35,659 bases of DNA from NCBI GenBank assembly GCA_016215105.1, contig JACRLJ010000109.1, positions 1 to 35,659 on the forward strand, in the 5' to 3' direction. Within the stretch, counting starts at the first letter, position 1. Every line of letters begins with the position of its first letter. Below, in pieces: positions 16,507-25,716 of this stretch. Under the pieces are notes generated by a model. It was not told the origin of the DNA. It was given only the letters and a program-made list of their open reading frames with translations, and did not search any database. Both the position numbers and the translations under genes were made by a program. The stretch is from Candidatus Hydrogenedentota bacterium (GTDB lineage Bacteria > Hydrogenedentota > Hydrogenedentia > Hydrogenedentales > SLHB01).

Positions 16507-16588
16507 CGCCCTTTCAGGGCGCACATGACTCCGATGTCCTATTCCCAGGGCGTTGCCCTGGGCTGACGTAGAATCGCCCTTTCAGGGC
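16507..16588. repeat. Three-palindrome intergenic element, variant B
   Basis: Three perfect palindromes: CGCCCT-TTC-AGGGCG (16507-16521), CCCAGGGC-GTT-GCCCTGGG (16544-16562) and GCCCT-TTC-AGGGC (16576-16588). Order and spacing match variant A at 7944-8024, but the arm sequences differ in a compensating way. It occupies most of the 332-bp gap 16339-16670 between the pilT stop and the yicC promoter, which holds no gene. From memory, elements of this GCCCTTTCAGGGC/CCCAGGGC kind are frequent in some PVC genomes; this could not be checked here. Confidence 0.8.
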
Positions 16589-16670
16589 TGGAGAATACGA
16601 TCGTCTAATCTGTTATCACCATTGCGGCTATATGACGTGTCCAGAATGTTCGAGATTCTTCGCCCGCTAT

Positions 16671-17759
16671 CTAGTCGGGTGGCCGGGTAAAGTTGATACC
16701 GACGGACTCGAACTGCTTCATGAGATCGTCCTTGTCCATGGCCTTGCGATAGGCTTCCTCTGGCTCGACCACGTCCGTCTTGACCAAGAGCGCCAATTGT
16801 TCGTTGAGCAGCGTCATGCCTTCTTTTTTCGCGGTCTGCATGATACTCATGATCTGGCTGGTCTTGCCTTCGCGGATCAGCGAGGCGACCGCCGCGTTGA
16901 CGACCATCACCTCGAGCGCGGCGACGCGTCCACCGCCTTTCTTCTTCAAGAGGTTTTGGGCAATCACGCCTTTCAGACCGGCGGAAAGCATAATCCGAAT
17001 CTGCTGCTGCTCGTCTACCGGAAACTGGTCAATCAATCGGTCCACGGTCGAGATGGCGGTGGTAGTATGCAGCGTGCCAAACACCAGGTGCCCGGTTTCC
17101 GCGGTTTCAATGGCAATGTGGGTGGTTTCGAGGTCGCGCATTTCGCCGACGAGCACGATATCCGGGTCTTCGCGCAGGGCCGCGCGCAAGGCGGCTTTGA
17201 AGCTCTTGGTGTGCGTATGCACTTCCCGCTGATTCACGAGGCAGCGCTTGTTCTTGTGTACGAACTCGATCGGGTCTTCAATGGTAATAATGTGGTCGTT
17301 GCGGGTGGTATTGATGTAATCGATCAGCGCCGCGAGCGTGGTGGATTTCCCGCTCCCGGTGGGGCCGGTCACGAGAATGAGTCCTTTGTTCAGCGAGCAG
17401 AACTTTTTTACGGTCTCGGGCAGATTAAGCTGCTCGACGGTAAGAATATCGGTGGGTATGAGCCTGAATACGCCCCCGATGCCCTTGTGATCACGAAAGA
17501 TGTTGCAGCGGAACCGGCCAAACCCCTCGAGTTCGTAGGCGAAGTCGGTGTCATTGACCGTGTTGAATTCCTCTTCCTTGTCCTTGGGCATGATTTCGTA
17601 GAGCAGGGTCTTGGCGGCCTGAGGGTCGAGGATCTCCTCGTTGCGAAAACTGACCATCCCCCCATCCTTGCGCAGGGATGGCTTGGCCCCAGTGGAGATG
17701 TGCAAGTCGGATGCCTTGTGTTCAACGACCAACTTGAAGTACTTGTCTATCTGTGCCAT
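16671..17759 (-). CDS. pilT: PilT-type twitching/retraction ATPase
   Basis: The 362-residue protein is the hexameric ATPase that depolymerises type IV pili at the inner membrane. Motifs in order: an N-terminal ASDLHISTGAKPSLRKDG, Walker A TGPTGSGKST at about 131-140, the Asp box HIITIEDPIEFVH, Walker B region EDPDIVLVGEMRDLET, and the His box TAETGHLVFGTLHTTTA. The start is the ATG preceded by AAGGAG seven bases upstream; the longer open frame would extend through the promoter. No other pilus gene is in the window, so assembly genes must be elsewhere. It is divergent from the GH30 gene, whose earliest possible ATG overlaps this start codon on the other strand. Confidence 0.95.
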   Translation of the reverse strand: MAQIDKYFKLVVEHKASDLHISTGAKPSLRKDGGMVSFRNEEILDPQAAKTLLYEIMPKDKEEEFNTVNDTDFAYELEGFGRFRCNIFRDHKGIGGVFRLIPTDILTVEQLNLPETVKKFCSLNKGLILVTGPTGSGKSTTLAALIDYINTTRNDHIITIEDPIEFVHKNKRCLVNQREVHTHTKSFKAALRAALREDPDIVLVGEMRDLETTHIAIETAETGHLVFGTLHTTTAISTVDRLIDQFPVDEQQQIRIMLSAGLKGVIAQNLLKKKGGGRVAALEVMVVNAAVASLIREGKTSQIMSIMQTAKKEGMTLLNEQLALLVKTDVVEPEEAYRKAMDKDDLMKQFESVGINFTRPPD

Positions 17760-19236
17760 GGTGGACTCCTTCAGCATCGATGCCGACGACGATATCGCTA
17801 CGCAAGAGCGTAGCACGAGATTCGCTCGGAAACAATTTGGAAAGGGTCTCGAAATCCTTACGGTACCACGCGCCAGTTTCCCCTTAGGAGCGTGCTGGGC
17901 CGCACTCCTGATGGCGGCGGCGGTTCCAGCCGTTTCTGCCGGCGAAGCTGCTGAGACTGTCGTACACGTCGACGCATCCAAGGAGTACCAAGTCATCCAG
18001 GGGTTCGGCGCGGCGTGCAGCTTCTGGCGGCGGGAGAACGAGGTCGCCTATCGCAGCCCCGAGTTTCAGAAGCTCCTGATCAATGATCTCGGATTGTCGA
18101 TCCTCCGCTTCGAGGTAAACCCGGGCCTGCAGCAGGAGCCGGATCTCGACGCAGATGCGCTGGATCTGAGCCGCTTTGATTTCAATGCGCTGAAGACCGC
18201 GGGGCAGCTTGCGCAGGCGCTGAGTCAGCGCGCGCCGGGGCAAGTGAAGGTCATCTGCTCGATCTGGAGCCCGCCGGCGTGGATGAAGACGAATAACGCG
18301 ACGCGCGGCGGCGGCAACCTGCGAACGGACCGCTATGCGCAGTTCGCCAAGTATTGCGCCGGTCTGTGTCTCGGATTCGAAAAGACCTACGGCGTCCCTG
18401 TCTACGCAATGAGCCTGCAAAACGAGTTGGTGTTCGTGGAGCCTTACGACTCGTGTGTGTATTCGCCCGAGACGATACGGGACGTTACCCGAACGGTGGG
18501 CGAGGCGTTCAAGAAGTGGAAGGTCTCGACCAAGCTCATGGGCAATGAGGACGTGGGGTGCGGGACTTGGTTCCGCTACATGCAGTACGCCAAGCCTACG
18601 CTGGACGACGCGGGCCAGTATTTGTCCTTCCTCTGCATCCACGGGTATGCGGGCGATGGCAAGACCCCGAGCACGAACCGGGATAATTGGACGGCGTTGC
18701 GCCGGAAGCTCGAGCCATACCGCCGGGAGTTGTGGATGACGGAGACCTCGGGTGACCCGCCGGATACGTGGGCAGGAGGCATCAACGTCGCCACCCACAT
18801 TCACGAGGCGCTGGTGTATGGCGGGTGTTCCGCATGGGTGTATTGGCAATTGACCAACCCATTCGACGCGGGTAAGGAATCGCTCTGCGTGGACGGCGCA
18901 CCAACGCCCAAGTACTACGCGGTGAAACACTACGCGCGATTCGTGCGGCCCGGCGCGATCCAGGTAAGCGCCGCGCCGGACAGTCCCGGCCTCGGCGTAA
19001 GCGCGTTTGTCCACAAGAAGGATAGGACGATTACGGTCGTGCTTATCAACTCGCCAGACTCCGAGCGTCCGGTCCAGTTGGATATTCAGGCGCCGTGGGA
19101 GGTCGCATCGTTCGAACGATACGTCTCCTCGGCGCGCGAGATGTGCGCAACGCAGCCGCCGCTCAAGGCCGCGCAACACACGGTCACGCTTACCCTTCCC
19201 CGGCGTTCCATCGTCACGCTGGTCGGCCGAGGATAA
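17758..19236 (+). CDS. Secreted glycoside hydrolase GH30, start uncertain
   Basis: The mature protein is a clear GH30 enzyme (glucosylceramidase/xylanase-type retaining beta-glycosidase): YQVIQGFGAACSFWR at the barrel entrance, ICSIWSPPAWMKTN, the acid/base Glu223 in AMSLQNEL, nucleophile Glu329 in LWMTETSG, then VYWQLTNP and a C-terminal beta-sandwich (TITVVLINSPDS to SIVTLVG). A signal-peptide core (ACWAALLMAAAVPAVSAGEA) precedes it. The only in-frame start before that core is ATG 17758 (or GTG 17761), which gives a 40-residue N-terminal extension, has no ribosome site and overlaps the pilT start. A lost base in 17830-17890 would instead give a normal basic signal-peptide start in another frame. 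Substrate is unknown. It converges on the dockerin gene. Confidence 0.9.
   Translation: MVDSFSIDADDDIATQERSTRFARKQFGKGLEILTVPRASFPLGACWAALLMAAAVPAVSAGEAAETVVHVDASKEYQVIQGFGAACSFWRRENEVAYRSPEFQKLLINDLGLSILRFEVNPGLQQEPDLDADALDLSRFDFNALKTAGQLAQALSQRAPGQVKVICSIWSPPAWMKTNNATRGGGNLRTDRYAQFAKYCAGLCLGFEKTYGVPVYAMSLQNELVFVEPYDSCVYSPETIRDVTRTVGEAFKKWKVSTKLMGNEDVGCGTWFRYMQYAKPTLDDAGQYLSFLCIHGYAGDGKTPSTNRDNWTALRRKLEPYRRELWMTETSGDPPDTWAGGINVATHIHEALVYGGCSAWVYWQLTNPFDAGKESLCVDGAPTPKYYAVKHYARFVRPGAIQVSAAPDSPGLGVSAFVHKKDRTITVVLINSPDSERPVQLDIQAPWEVASFERYVSSAREMCATQPPLKAAQHTVTLTLPRRSIVTLVGRG
17797..17835 (-). promoter_or_regulatory. pilT promoter with overlapping perfect inverted repeat
   Basis: On the minus strand: TTGTTT, 17 bases, TACGCT, with TGC before the -10, the same TGCTACGCT nonamer as in the GntR promoter. 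A perfect inverted repeat GCTACGC-AAGA-GCGTAGC (17797-17814) covers the -10 and the transcription start, making it a good candidate operator. Confidence 0.6.
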
Positions 19237-19386
19237 GTCAGCGGCTACGTGTGGAGGCGGTGGCTTCGCACGCTGGCTGGAGTTTCTCTTCTATCGCTCC
19301 CAAAGACACACTTGACGAAGGGCCAGTCCACGTGCTCCGACCGGTGGATGAGGACATCCGCCCTGCCGATCTCGTCAAGACTGCCC
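19237..19386. other. Convergent gap between GH30 and dockerin genes
   Basis: There is no gene. An 8-bp inverted repeat, CTTGACGA (19311-19318) and TCGTCAAG (19372-19379), spans about 53 bases and could act as a weak bidirectional end signal. No T-run follows. Confidence 0.35.
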
Positions 19387-22300
19387 TCACAGTCCCAAGG
19401 CGGCGTTGATCACCAGTTGCACATCTACCGCGTCGATGCTGCCGTTATGGTCGATGTCGGCGTCAAGTCCTGCAATACTCAGGCTCAACGCGGCGTTGAT
19501 CACCAACTGCACGTCCACCGCGTCCACTGCGCCGGTGCGATCTATGTCGCCTTTCGTACCGAGCGGGTCGCTGCCGGACGCGACTTCCTGGCCGTCACTG
19601 ACACCGTCCCCGTCCGTGTCCGCCTTGGCCGGATCGGTGTGGTACACGAGGGCTTCTTCGCCATCGGTGAGACCATCTGCGTCCGTATCCGAAAGGGCTG
19701 GGTCCGTGCCGTAGCGTAATTCCGCCTTCGTGTCCAGTCCATCCAAGTCCACGTCGGGCGCGGGAGGCAGCGCGACAATAAGCGTGAACTCCTGCGTGTC
19801 GATCGCGGCATGGGTATCGGCCGCGGTCACAGCTATGTGATACGTGCCTTGTTGATCCTGCGCGGGCTGCCACGATATTTGGCCGGTGGCAGCGCTGATG
19901 ATCATGCCGGACGGCCCGGCTGCCAACGCGTAGGTAAGCGCGTTCCCGTCGAGGTCTTGCGCATCAACGTCGTAGAGGTATGTCATGGCCGCTTGGCCGG
20001 TGGTCACCGGCGCACTCACGATCTGGGGCGGGTTGTTGGCGCTGCCCGCCGCCACCGGCGTGACTACTTGCTCGTTGGAGGGCGCGCTCTCGACCCCGGT
20101 GTCGTCCACAGCCGTGACCCACATTCGGTAGGTTCGGCCGGTCACGAAGGTGCGTGTGTGCGTGGTTGTCTTGCCGACGGCCTCTGCGCTGGCCGTGGCA
20201 TTGGCGACACCTTCTTCACGCCAATGGACGCGGTACGACGCCAGGTTGGGTCCGCCGCCATCTGTCCACTGAGCCGTGACGTCTGCGCCGTTAAGGGTCG
20301 TGAGGAAATTGGCCGGCGCGGGCACGGCGGTCGCGTGGGAGACGAGGACGGGATTGTCGAGATAGGCGCACTGTGGCGCATTTTTGCCGTCGTCCACCTT
20401 GACATACACATAGTAGGTACCAGGAGCTACGGCGCGAGTGTCCCAAATGTATTCCATGTACTCGTCGTTCTCCGTCAGGCCGGTCACGATGGTCAGCCCG
20501 TCGAAACCCAACCGGTCGGTGTCGTAGTACAAGCTGACCGAGGCGTCGCCGTCGGGGTCGCTTGCCACAAAACCGATGGCCACGTAATCGGTACCGATGG
20601 TCTTTTTCTTGGACGGCACGGTGGACACCGTTGGCGGCATGTCGACGTGGCAGACCGCGACGTCAACTGTGCCGAGCGCGGCAGGGTTCGCAATCTCCAC
20701 TTTCCACGCGCCTGATTCGGGGTAGTTGAGGATATAGAACGCGAGGTTTGCGGACGGATTCGAGATGTACGAGTACTTGACTCCATCGGCTTCGCCGGGG
20801 GTGTAGCGCGTCGTTCCGGGCGCGATGAGGTCGAACTCGGGCGCGGCGTCGGTCGTACGAACCGTCACTATGACTTGGCGCTGGTTGCTCGGAATGTCGA
20901 GGGTACCCTGAATTGCCTTACCGGGATAAAGGGCCGCGAACGCTTTGGTATCCGCGCGCTTGAAATCGAACCAGTCCAATGGATTTCCGATATCAATGTT
21001 GGCGCCGATGTCGGGAAGTTCACCGGGCTTGATGGTAACGGTAACTTCCATGGATTCAACGCCCACCGACCCTTTGAAGCCGTCGTTGGTAAGGGAGGTG
21101 GTCAGGCTGACGGAATAGGGAATCCAGTTGACCAGATCACAATCCGTATCGGACAGGCTGATGTCGCCGGTGGCGGTCGCTTCGAAGCGATTATCGAAGC
21201 CGAGCGTAAAGGAAATACCGGGCTCGTACACGTTCTCCCACAAGTATGCAGTGGCGCCAAAGCGGAAACCGGGGTCACCGCTCGAGGGCATGCCGAAGTG
21301 GGCGACGATCTGCGCCATTTCGTATCCCTCGTTAGGTCCGCCGAATAGATAGATGGTTCCGGTGGCGTCGAACATGCCGGAGGTGTCGTAGATCAGTTCA
21401 GGGACGCCCGTGATCAGGCGTTGGCCGAAGACTTCCGGTCCAATGGTCAGTTCGCAACTGGCCTTAATCTTGAGCGGTGGCGGGCCGGGCGCCATATCCA
21501 TCAACCCGCCGGAGACGGATTGCAGCCAGACCACGCCAGACCCGTCGAGATTGATTCCGGGGTCGGGAAAGCCAATCCCGAGCAGGACGGTTTCGAGGCG
21601 GCCCTGGCGAATCGTGATTTGCTCGATGATCACGTCAAACTTGGGTGTGGTCAGCGTGCCCCCGCCGCCAAATTCCTGCTCGATGGTGTTGAGGTCAATG
21701 TGCGCGTCCTCGAGGCCCCAGGGGAAACTCGCGAACTTGATATCGGGCAAGTTGATCTGTCCGGCGAATTCGACGCCTTCGGTAGATGTGACCTGTAGCG
21801 TTGTCACATCGACGCTGCCGCCAATTTCTTCCGGTAGCTCCAGCTTGCCTCCGATCTGGATGCCGTGCGCGACAAACTGGAATGACGCGATTTCGACATT
21901 CAGACCTACGACCTCGAGCAGCGACGCAGCGGCATTCAAGCCTTGGACCGCCGCGGCTGAGGCATCAATGGAAATGTTCCCCTGGTAAATGTCGAGTTCG
22001 CCGCCCGGAACATACGGGACGTGGGTCGCAAACCATTTTCCCGAACCGCCCACAGTCAATGCGGCGCCGTCGAGCGTCAGCGCCCCATCGAAATGAAGGA
22101 AGCCGTTGATAGTGACGTGTCCGGACGCCTGCCACTGATTCGTTCCCGTGCTTGCGATCACGTCCGCGCGGATGGTGAGTAATCCGATGGTCTTTTCGGT
22201 TTGGTTCGGAGGCAGATCCTGGTCGTCGTTTGGATCATTCCCCGCGTCCACTTCTTCACCGTCTGAATGACCATCGCCATCGGAGTCGCCCAGCAGCGGA

Positions 22301-25300
22301 TTTGATCCGCTGGACACTTCCTGGCCGTCGGTAAGGCCGTCCCCATCGCTGTCGGCGTTGCCGGGATCGGTCTCTCCGGTATCCACGACGCCGTTCGCGT
22401 TGGCGTCTTCGACACTGTCGAGCAAACCGTCACCGTCCGTGTCTGGAATCGGGGGAACCGTAAATTGATAGGGACGGACGCCATAATTGGTGTGCAAGGT
22501 CACGGTAATGGCCGTGCCCGGCGCGGGAATCGGATTGAAGACCAGATGCACGATGTATCCGGCGCCGGCGAGCCCCTGCGCGACGCTATCGTAGATGTTC
22601 GCCAGCCCATCGGCCGTCCCCGTGCCAACGTAGAGTCCGCGCGTTTCGCCGGCCAGCGTGTGCAGCGCCTCCGCCGCGACGGAGCCGGGAACGGCTGCCG
22701 GGCCGAGTCCTACGGTCACAATAGGAATGCGCAGGTCTTTGGCCTTCTGAATCGCCTCGTCTCGATGAGTGTCGGTGTTCGGCTGGCCATCGGAGAACAA
22801 CACCAATACACGCTGCCAAACGTCCGTGGTCTTTTGCGCGTCAAACCAGGTGAGCGATTCGGAGACCGATTCGTAGAGTGGCGTACCTCCGGTATCCGAC
22901 AATAAGTCCATGGCAGCTTTCAGCGCTACGTTGTCGGAAGTGAAATCCTGGTGGAGCGTGGTGTAGTGGAACCCAAGGCCAGGACGTTGAAACTCGAGTA
23001 CGGCCGCTTGGTCGCCAGCGCCTAAACGATCCACGAAAGCCTTCCCCGCGTCAATCCGGACGTCGTGCGGATCGGTGCTGTCGAGGCTGCCGCTGCCATC
23101 GAAGAGTAGCGCGGCGGCGAGTGGTTTTGGCGCGCTGCCGGCGCTCTCGACAGTGGCGGAGATACCCAGGCTGCCGGGATCCACATCGGTCTGCGTCAAG
23201 ACCAGCACGGGCAAGTCCTTTTCCATGTCCTTCGCGGGTGGCACAATGAATGAGATCGCGGCGAGGATGAGGTCCACTTTGCCGTCGCGCCAAAAGCTGT
23301 GCGATATCCGGTCTTCGAGGATTACGGTATCGACCGGTATGCTCGAGGGGTCATAGGGATCGAAGCCGCTCCGGTATTCGTCACCGTCGTTGAATCCGTC
23401 GTTATCGGAATCTGTATCGAGACGGTTTGGAATGGTGTCGCCGTCCGGATCGGCGTCGCCTTCGATGTAATCCGGGACGGTGTCGGCGTCCGCGTCCGGC
23501 CACAGTTCGTTGGCCATAGTCAGATAGGAATCCTCGAGCACAAGTAACGTTTCAGCCTTCGTATTTCCGTTGTTGAGGAATTCGATGACGAAGGTGTTGT
23601 CGCCCTGCGCCGCGAATCCGGCAGGGATCGTCAGCACGCTGTTGGCGGCGCCCTGAACTGCCGTGGCGCCGTTGATCTTGAGCGCGTAGTTGAGCGTTGT
23701 GACGCCGTTTCCAACGCCGCCGCGGTTAGCGGTATGTACCTTGATGGTTCCGGCGGAGTTAGGCGCGGACAGCTTCACGGCAAAGGTCAGTGTTTGCCCT
23801 TCGCCACTCACCACGGGCCCTTGCCGCCGCATCTTGAAACTGCCGTACGGTAACGCGGCCTCGGTGAGCTGTATGTAGGAATCCTCGATCACGAGCGTCG
23901 TGTCGGCGGAGGAATCGCCGTCGCTCTGGAACTCGAAGACGAACGCATTGTCACCCTTCTGGATTACGCCGCTCGGAATGGTGATGGCGCTCGATGTGCC
24001 TTTGGCCACGGGCTCACCGTTGATCTTCACCACATACGGGAGGTAATCCTGTCCGTTTTCAAGGTTGCCGCGGTCTGTGCTGTGTACCAAGACCTTGGCG
24101 CTAGCGCAGTCGAATGCAGAGTTAACGGTGAAGCTTAGGGTGTCGCCCTCGGCCTTTACGACCGAGGTCTGCCCTCGCGAGAGGAAACTTCCGGCTGGTA
24201 AGGCGGCCGGTTTCAATTGGATATACGAATCTTCGAGGACGAGCGTGGTTTCGTTTTTCACGTCGCCGTCGTCGATGAAATCAAACAACAACGTATTGTC
24301 GCCCTGCTGCAAGATACCGCTGGGTACCGTAAGGGCTCCGCTAGTCCCGGTGACGATCGGTACGGTATTGATGCGCAAGACGTAACGCAGGTAGTCGAGA
24401 CCGTTGCCATCGCCGCCCCGATCCGTGCTGTGAATCTTAACGGTAGCGGAGGCGCATTCATAGGGACTGTTCAGGACAAACGCAAGCGACTCGCCTTCGG
24501 CCTTCACGATGGGCGCTTGGCCCATTGAACGGAAACTACCTGCGGGCAGGGTGACCTGACGCACCTGAATGTAAGAGTCGTCCAGCACAAGAATGGATTC
24601 GGCCTTGGCGTCGCCATCGTCCCGGAACTCGAAGGTAAACGTGTTATCGCCGGGCTGGATGACGCCGCTCGGAACGGAGAGCGTTCCCGTGGAGGCGCCA
24701 ACGGAGGTCCCATTTATCTTCAACACATACCGCATCGCGGTGATACCATTGCCGACGCCGCCGCGATCCGTATTGTGAATCCGAACGGTGGCGGCGGCGC
24801 ACTCGAAGGCCGAGTTCACCGTGAACGTGAAAGACTCACCTTCCGTGCGAACAACGGGGCCTTGTCCGCGCGAAATGAAGCTTCCGGCGGGCAGGACGGC
24901 TTCTTCGATTTTGAGGTATGCGTCTTCGAGGACTTGGGTGGTCTCCGTGTAGGCGTCGGTGTCGGGGGGGAACTCAATCGTGATCGCGTTCGTGCCCTGG
25001 AGTAACGCGCCTGCGGGCACGGTCAGGGTTGCCGTTCCGCTCGTGCCGGAATATCGAACGACGTCCAGCCCGTTTACCTTGACACGATAGGGAAGGGCTG
25101 CTCGGCCGAAAGCGCCGCCATCGCTCATTGAGTGAAGATAGATCTTGGCAGATGCGCAGGTATACGGGACTTCAACTGAAGTGGAACGACTATCACCCTC
25201 GGTAACGACTCCACTAAACCCGATGGGTTGTTGGAAACTGTTCAGTTTCAGCGCTAGTTCGTCGGAAGACTGCGGTGGAGAAAGTGAATCGTCCAAGTTG

Positions 25301-25404
25301 TCGTCCGGTGGCAAAGCGACTTCGGCGATCGCGCGGCACGTCAGGACGATTGCAATAAGAATGAACAGCCAGAAACAGCGCGCCCCGGGAAAACGGGTTC
25401 CCAT
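19387..25404 (-). CDS. Giant secreted VWA/dockerin multidomain protein
   Basis: About 2005 residues. The ATG at 25404 has GGAGG five bases upstream; a GTG two codons earlier is less likely. A signal peptide (WLFILIAIVLTCRAIAE) is followed by five repeats of about 116 residues (51-635), each with LPAGSF, a CASA-type Cys, GDNTFxFEF and VLEDSYI motifs. Next come a calcium-binding thrombospondin type 3 stretch (DADADTVPDYIEGDADPD), a VWA domain (about 765-950) with MIDAS motif LFDGSGSLDS, a second calcium stretch, and about 440 residues of beta-rich sequence I do not recognise. An Ig-like region, an FN3 domain (about 1690-1785), an Ig/cadherin-like He_PIG domain and more calcium repeats follow. 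The end is a type I dockerin (GDIDRTGAVDAVDVQLVIN and a second copy). It is probably cell-surface or extracellular; a cohesin partner must lie elsewhere. Confidence 0.88.
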   Translation of the reverse strand: MGTRFPGARCFWLFILIAIVLTCRAIAEVALPPDDNLDDSLSPPQSSDELALKLNSFQQPIGFSGVVTEGDSRSTSVEVPYTCASAKIYLHSMSDGGAFGRAALPYRVKVNGLDVVRYSGTSGTATLTVPAGALLQGTNAITIEFPPDTDAYTETTQVLEDAYLKIEEAVLPAGSFISRGQGPVVRTEGESFTFTVNSAFECAAATVRIHNTDRGGVGNGITAMRYVLKINGTSVGASTGTLSVPSGVIQPGDNTFTFEFRDDGDAKAESILVLDDSYIQVRQVTLPAGSFRSMGQAPIVKAEGESLAFVLNSPYECASATVKIHSTDRGGDGNGLDYLRYVLRINTVPIVTGTSGALTVPSGILQQGDNTLLFDFIDDGDVKNETTLVLEDSYIQLKPAALPAGSFLSRGQTSVVKAEGDTLSFTVNSAFDCASAKVLVHSTDRGNLENGQDYLPYVVKINGEPVAKGTSSAITIPSGVIQKGDNAFVFEFQSDGDSSADTTLVIEDSYIQLTEAALPYGSFKMRRQGPVVSGEGQTLTFAVKLSAPNSAGTIKVHTANRGGVGNGVTTLNYALKINGATAVQGAANSVLTIPAGFAAQGDNTFVIEFLNNGNTKAETLLVLEDSYLTMANELWPDADADTVPDYIEGDADPDGDTIPNRLDTDSDNDGFNDGDEYRSGFDPYDPSSIPVDTVILEDRISHSFWRDGKVDLILAAISFIVPPAKDMEKDLPVLVLTQTDVDPGSLGISATVESAGSAPKPLAAALLFDGSGSLDSTDPHDVRIDAGKAFVDRLGAGDQAAVLEFQRPGLGFHYTTLHQDFTSDNVALKAAMDLLSDTGGTPLYESVSESLTWFDAQKTTDVWQRVLVLFSDGQPNTDTHRDEAIQKAKDLRIPIVTVGLGPAAVPGSVAAEALHTLAGETRGLYVGTGTADGLANIYDSVAQGLAGAGYIVHLVFNPIPAPGTAITVTLHTNYGVRPYQFTVPPIPDTDGDGLLDSVEDANANGVVDTGETDPGNADSDGDGLTDGQEVSSGSNPLLGDSDGDGHSDGEEVDAGNDPNDDQDLPPNQTEKTIGLLTIRADVIASTGTNQWQASGHVTINGFLHFDGALTLDGAALTVGGSGKWFATHVPYVPGGELDIYQGNISIDASAAAVQGLNAAASLLEVVGLNVEIASFQFVAHGIQIGGKLELPEEIGGSVDVTTLQVTSTEGVEFAGQINLPDIKFASFPWGLEDAHIDLNTIEQEFGGGGTLTTPKFDVIIEQITIRQGRLETVLLGIGFPDPGINLDGSGVVWLQSVSGGLMDMAPGPPPLKIKASCELTIGPEVFGQRLITGVPELIYDTSGMFDATGTIYLFGGPNEGYEMAQIVAHFGMPSSGDPGFRFGATAYLWENVYEPGISFTLGFDNRFEATATGDISLSDTDCDLVNWIPYSVSLTTSLTNDGFKGSVGVESMEVTVTIKPGELPDIGANIDIGNPLDWFDFKRADTKAFAALYPGKAIQGTLDIPSNQRQVIVTVRTTDAAPEFDLIAPGTTRYTPGEADGVKYSYISNPSANLAFYILNYPESGAWKVEIANPAALGTVDVAVCHVDMPPTVSTVPSKKKTIGTDYVAIGFVASDPDGDASVSLYYDTDRLGFDGLTIVTGLTENDEYMEYIWDTRAVAPGTYYVYVKVDDGKNAPQCAYLDNPVLVSHATAVPAPANFLTTLNGADVTAQWTDGGGPNLASYRVHWREEGVANATASAEAVGKTTTHTRTFVTGRTYRMWVTAVDDTGVESAPSNEQVVTPVAAGSANNPPQIVSAPVTTGQAAMTYLYDVDAQDLDGNALTYALAAGPSGMIISAATGQISWQPAQDQQGTYHIAVTAADTHAAIDTQEFTLIVALPPAPDVDLDGLDTKAELRYGTDPALSDTDADGLTDGEEALVYHTDPAKADTDGDGVSDGQEVASGSDPLGTKGDIDRTGAVDAVDVQLVINAALSLSIAGLDADIDHNGSIDAVDVQLVINAALGL
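23505..25260 (-). repeat. Five coding repeats of about 348 bp
   Basis: Inside the dockerin gene, five successive 116-residue units are readable. The first is the most divergent; units 2-4 share near-identical motifs (TDRGG, INGxxV, VPSGVIQ, DNTFxFEF). Each carries a single Cys in units 1-4 and looks like an all-beta domain. The fifth has lost the Cys (APNSAGTIKV). Confidence 0.85.
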
Positions 25405-25410
25405 GTCCAC

Positions 25411-25716
25411 CTCCCCCGAACTACTGACCCCGTGGCGGAAGCTCTCTCGCTTATGTGCTGGGAACTGCTCTTATATTCACGTGAACTGCACGGTTGCGTC
25501 GCTGAACCAGATTCTCACTGGCGCGTCTTTAGATCGAACCCTCCCCGCGCGTTGTCGAACAGTTCCGATGGCTATGGTTCCATGTTCCGCGAACGGACCC
25601 AATCGTTCGTAGTAACGTACATCCGAGTTCATTGTACACCTAAAGAGATTTGTGCGATAGGGGGTACACAATTGTCTGGGAATCCGGCCAGAAAACCGGC
25701 TTCTTGACGCGCCGCG
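25411..25716. other. Intergenic region upstream of the dockerin gene
   Basis: This 306-bp gap should hold the dockerin promoter, but I see no hexamer pair at good spacing; the best -10-like sequence is TACAAT (minus strand, 25630-25635). An imperfect inverted repeat, ATTGTACACC (25631-25640) and GGGGTACACAAT (25661-25672), may be an operator. A 51-codon minus-strand frame starting near 25629 has no strong ribosome site and is probably not a gene. The second 30-bp repeat copy lies at its GH36 end. Confidence 0.4.
25682..25711. repeat. 30-bp dispersed repeat, copy 2
   Basis: This is the partner of 8084-8113. A perfect CCGG...CCGG stem encloses eight bases, and the copy ends in TTGACGCG. It lies 5 bp past the GH36 stop. 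Confidence 0.7.

Noticed and set aside
17884-19179. 431-codon open frame on the minus strand
   Set aside because: It is antisense to the GH30 gene, is rich in Arg and His, and has no recognisable motif.
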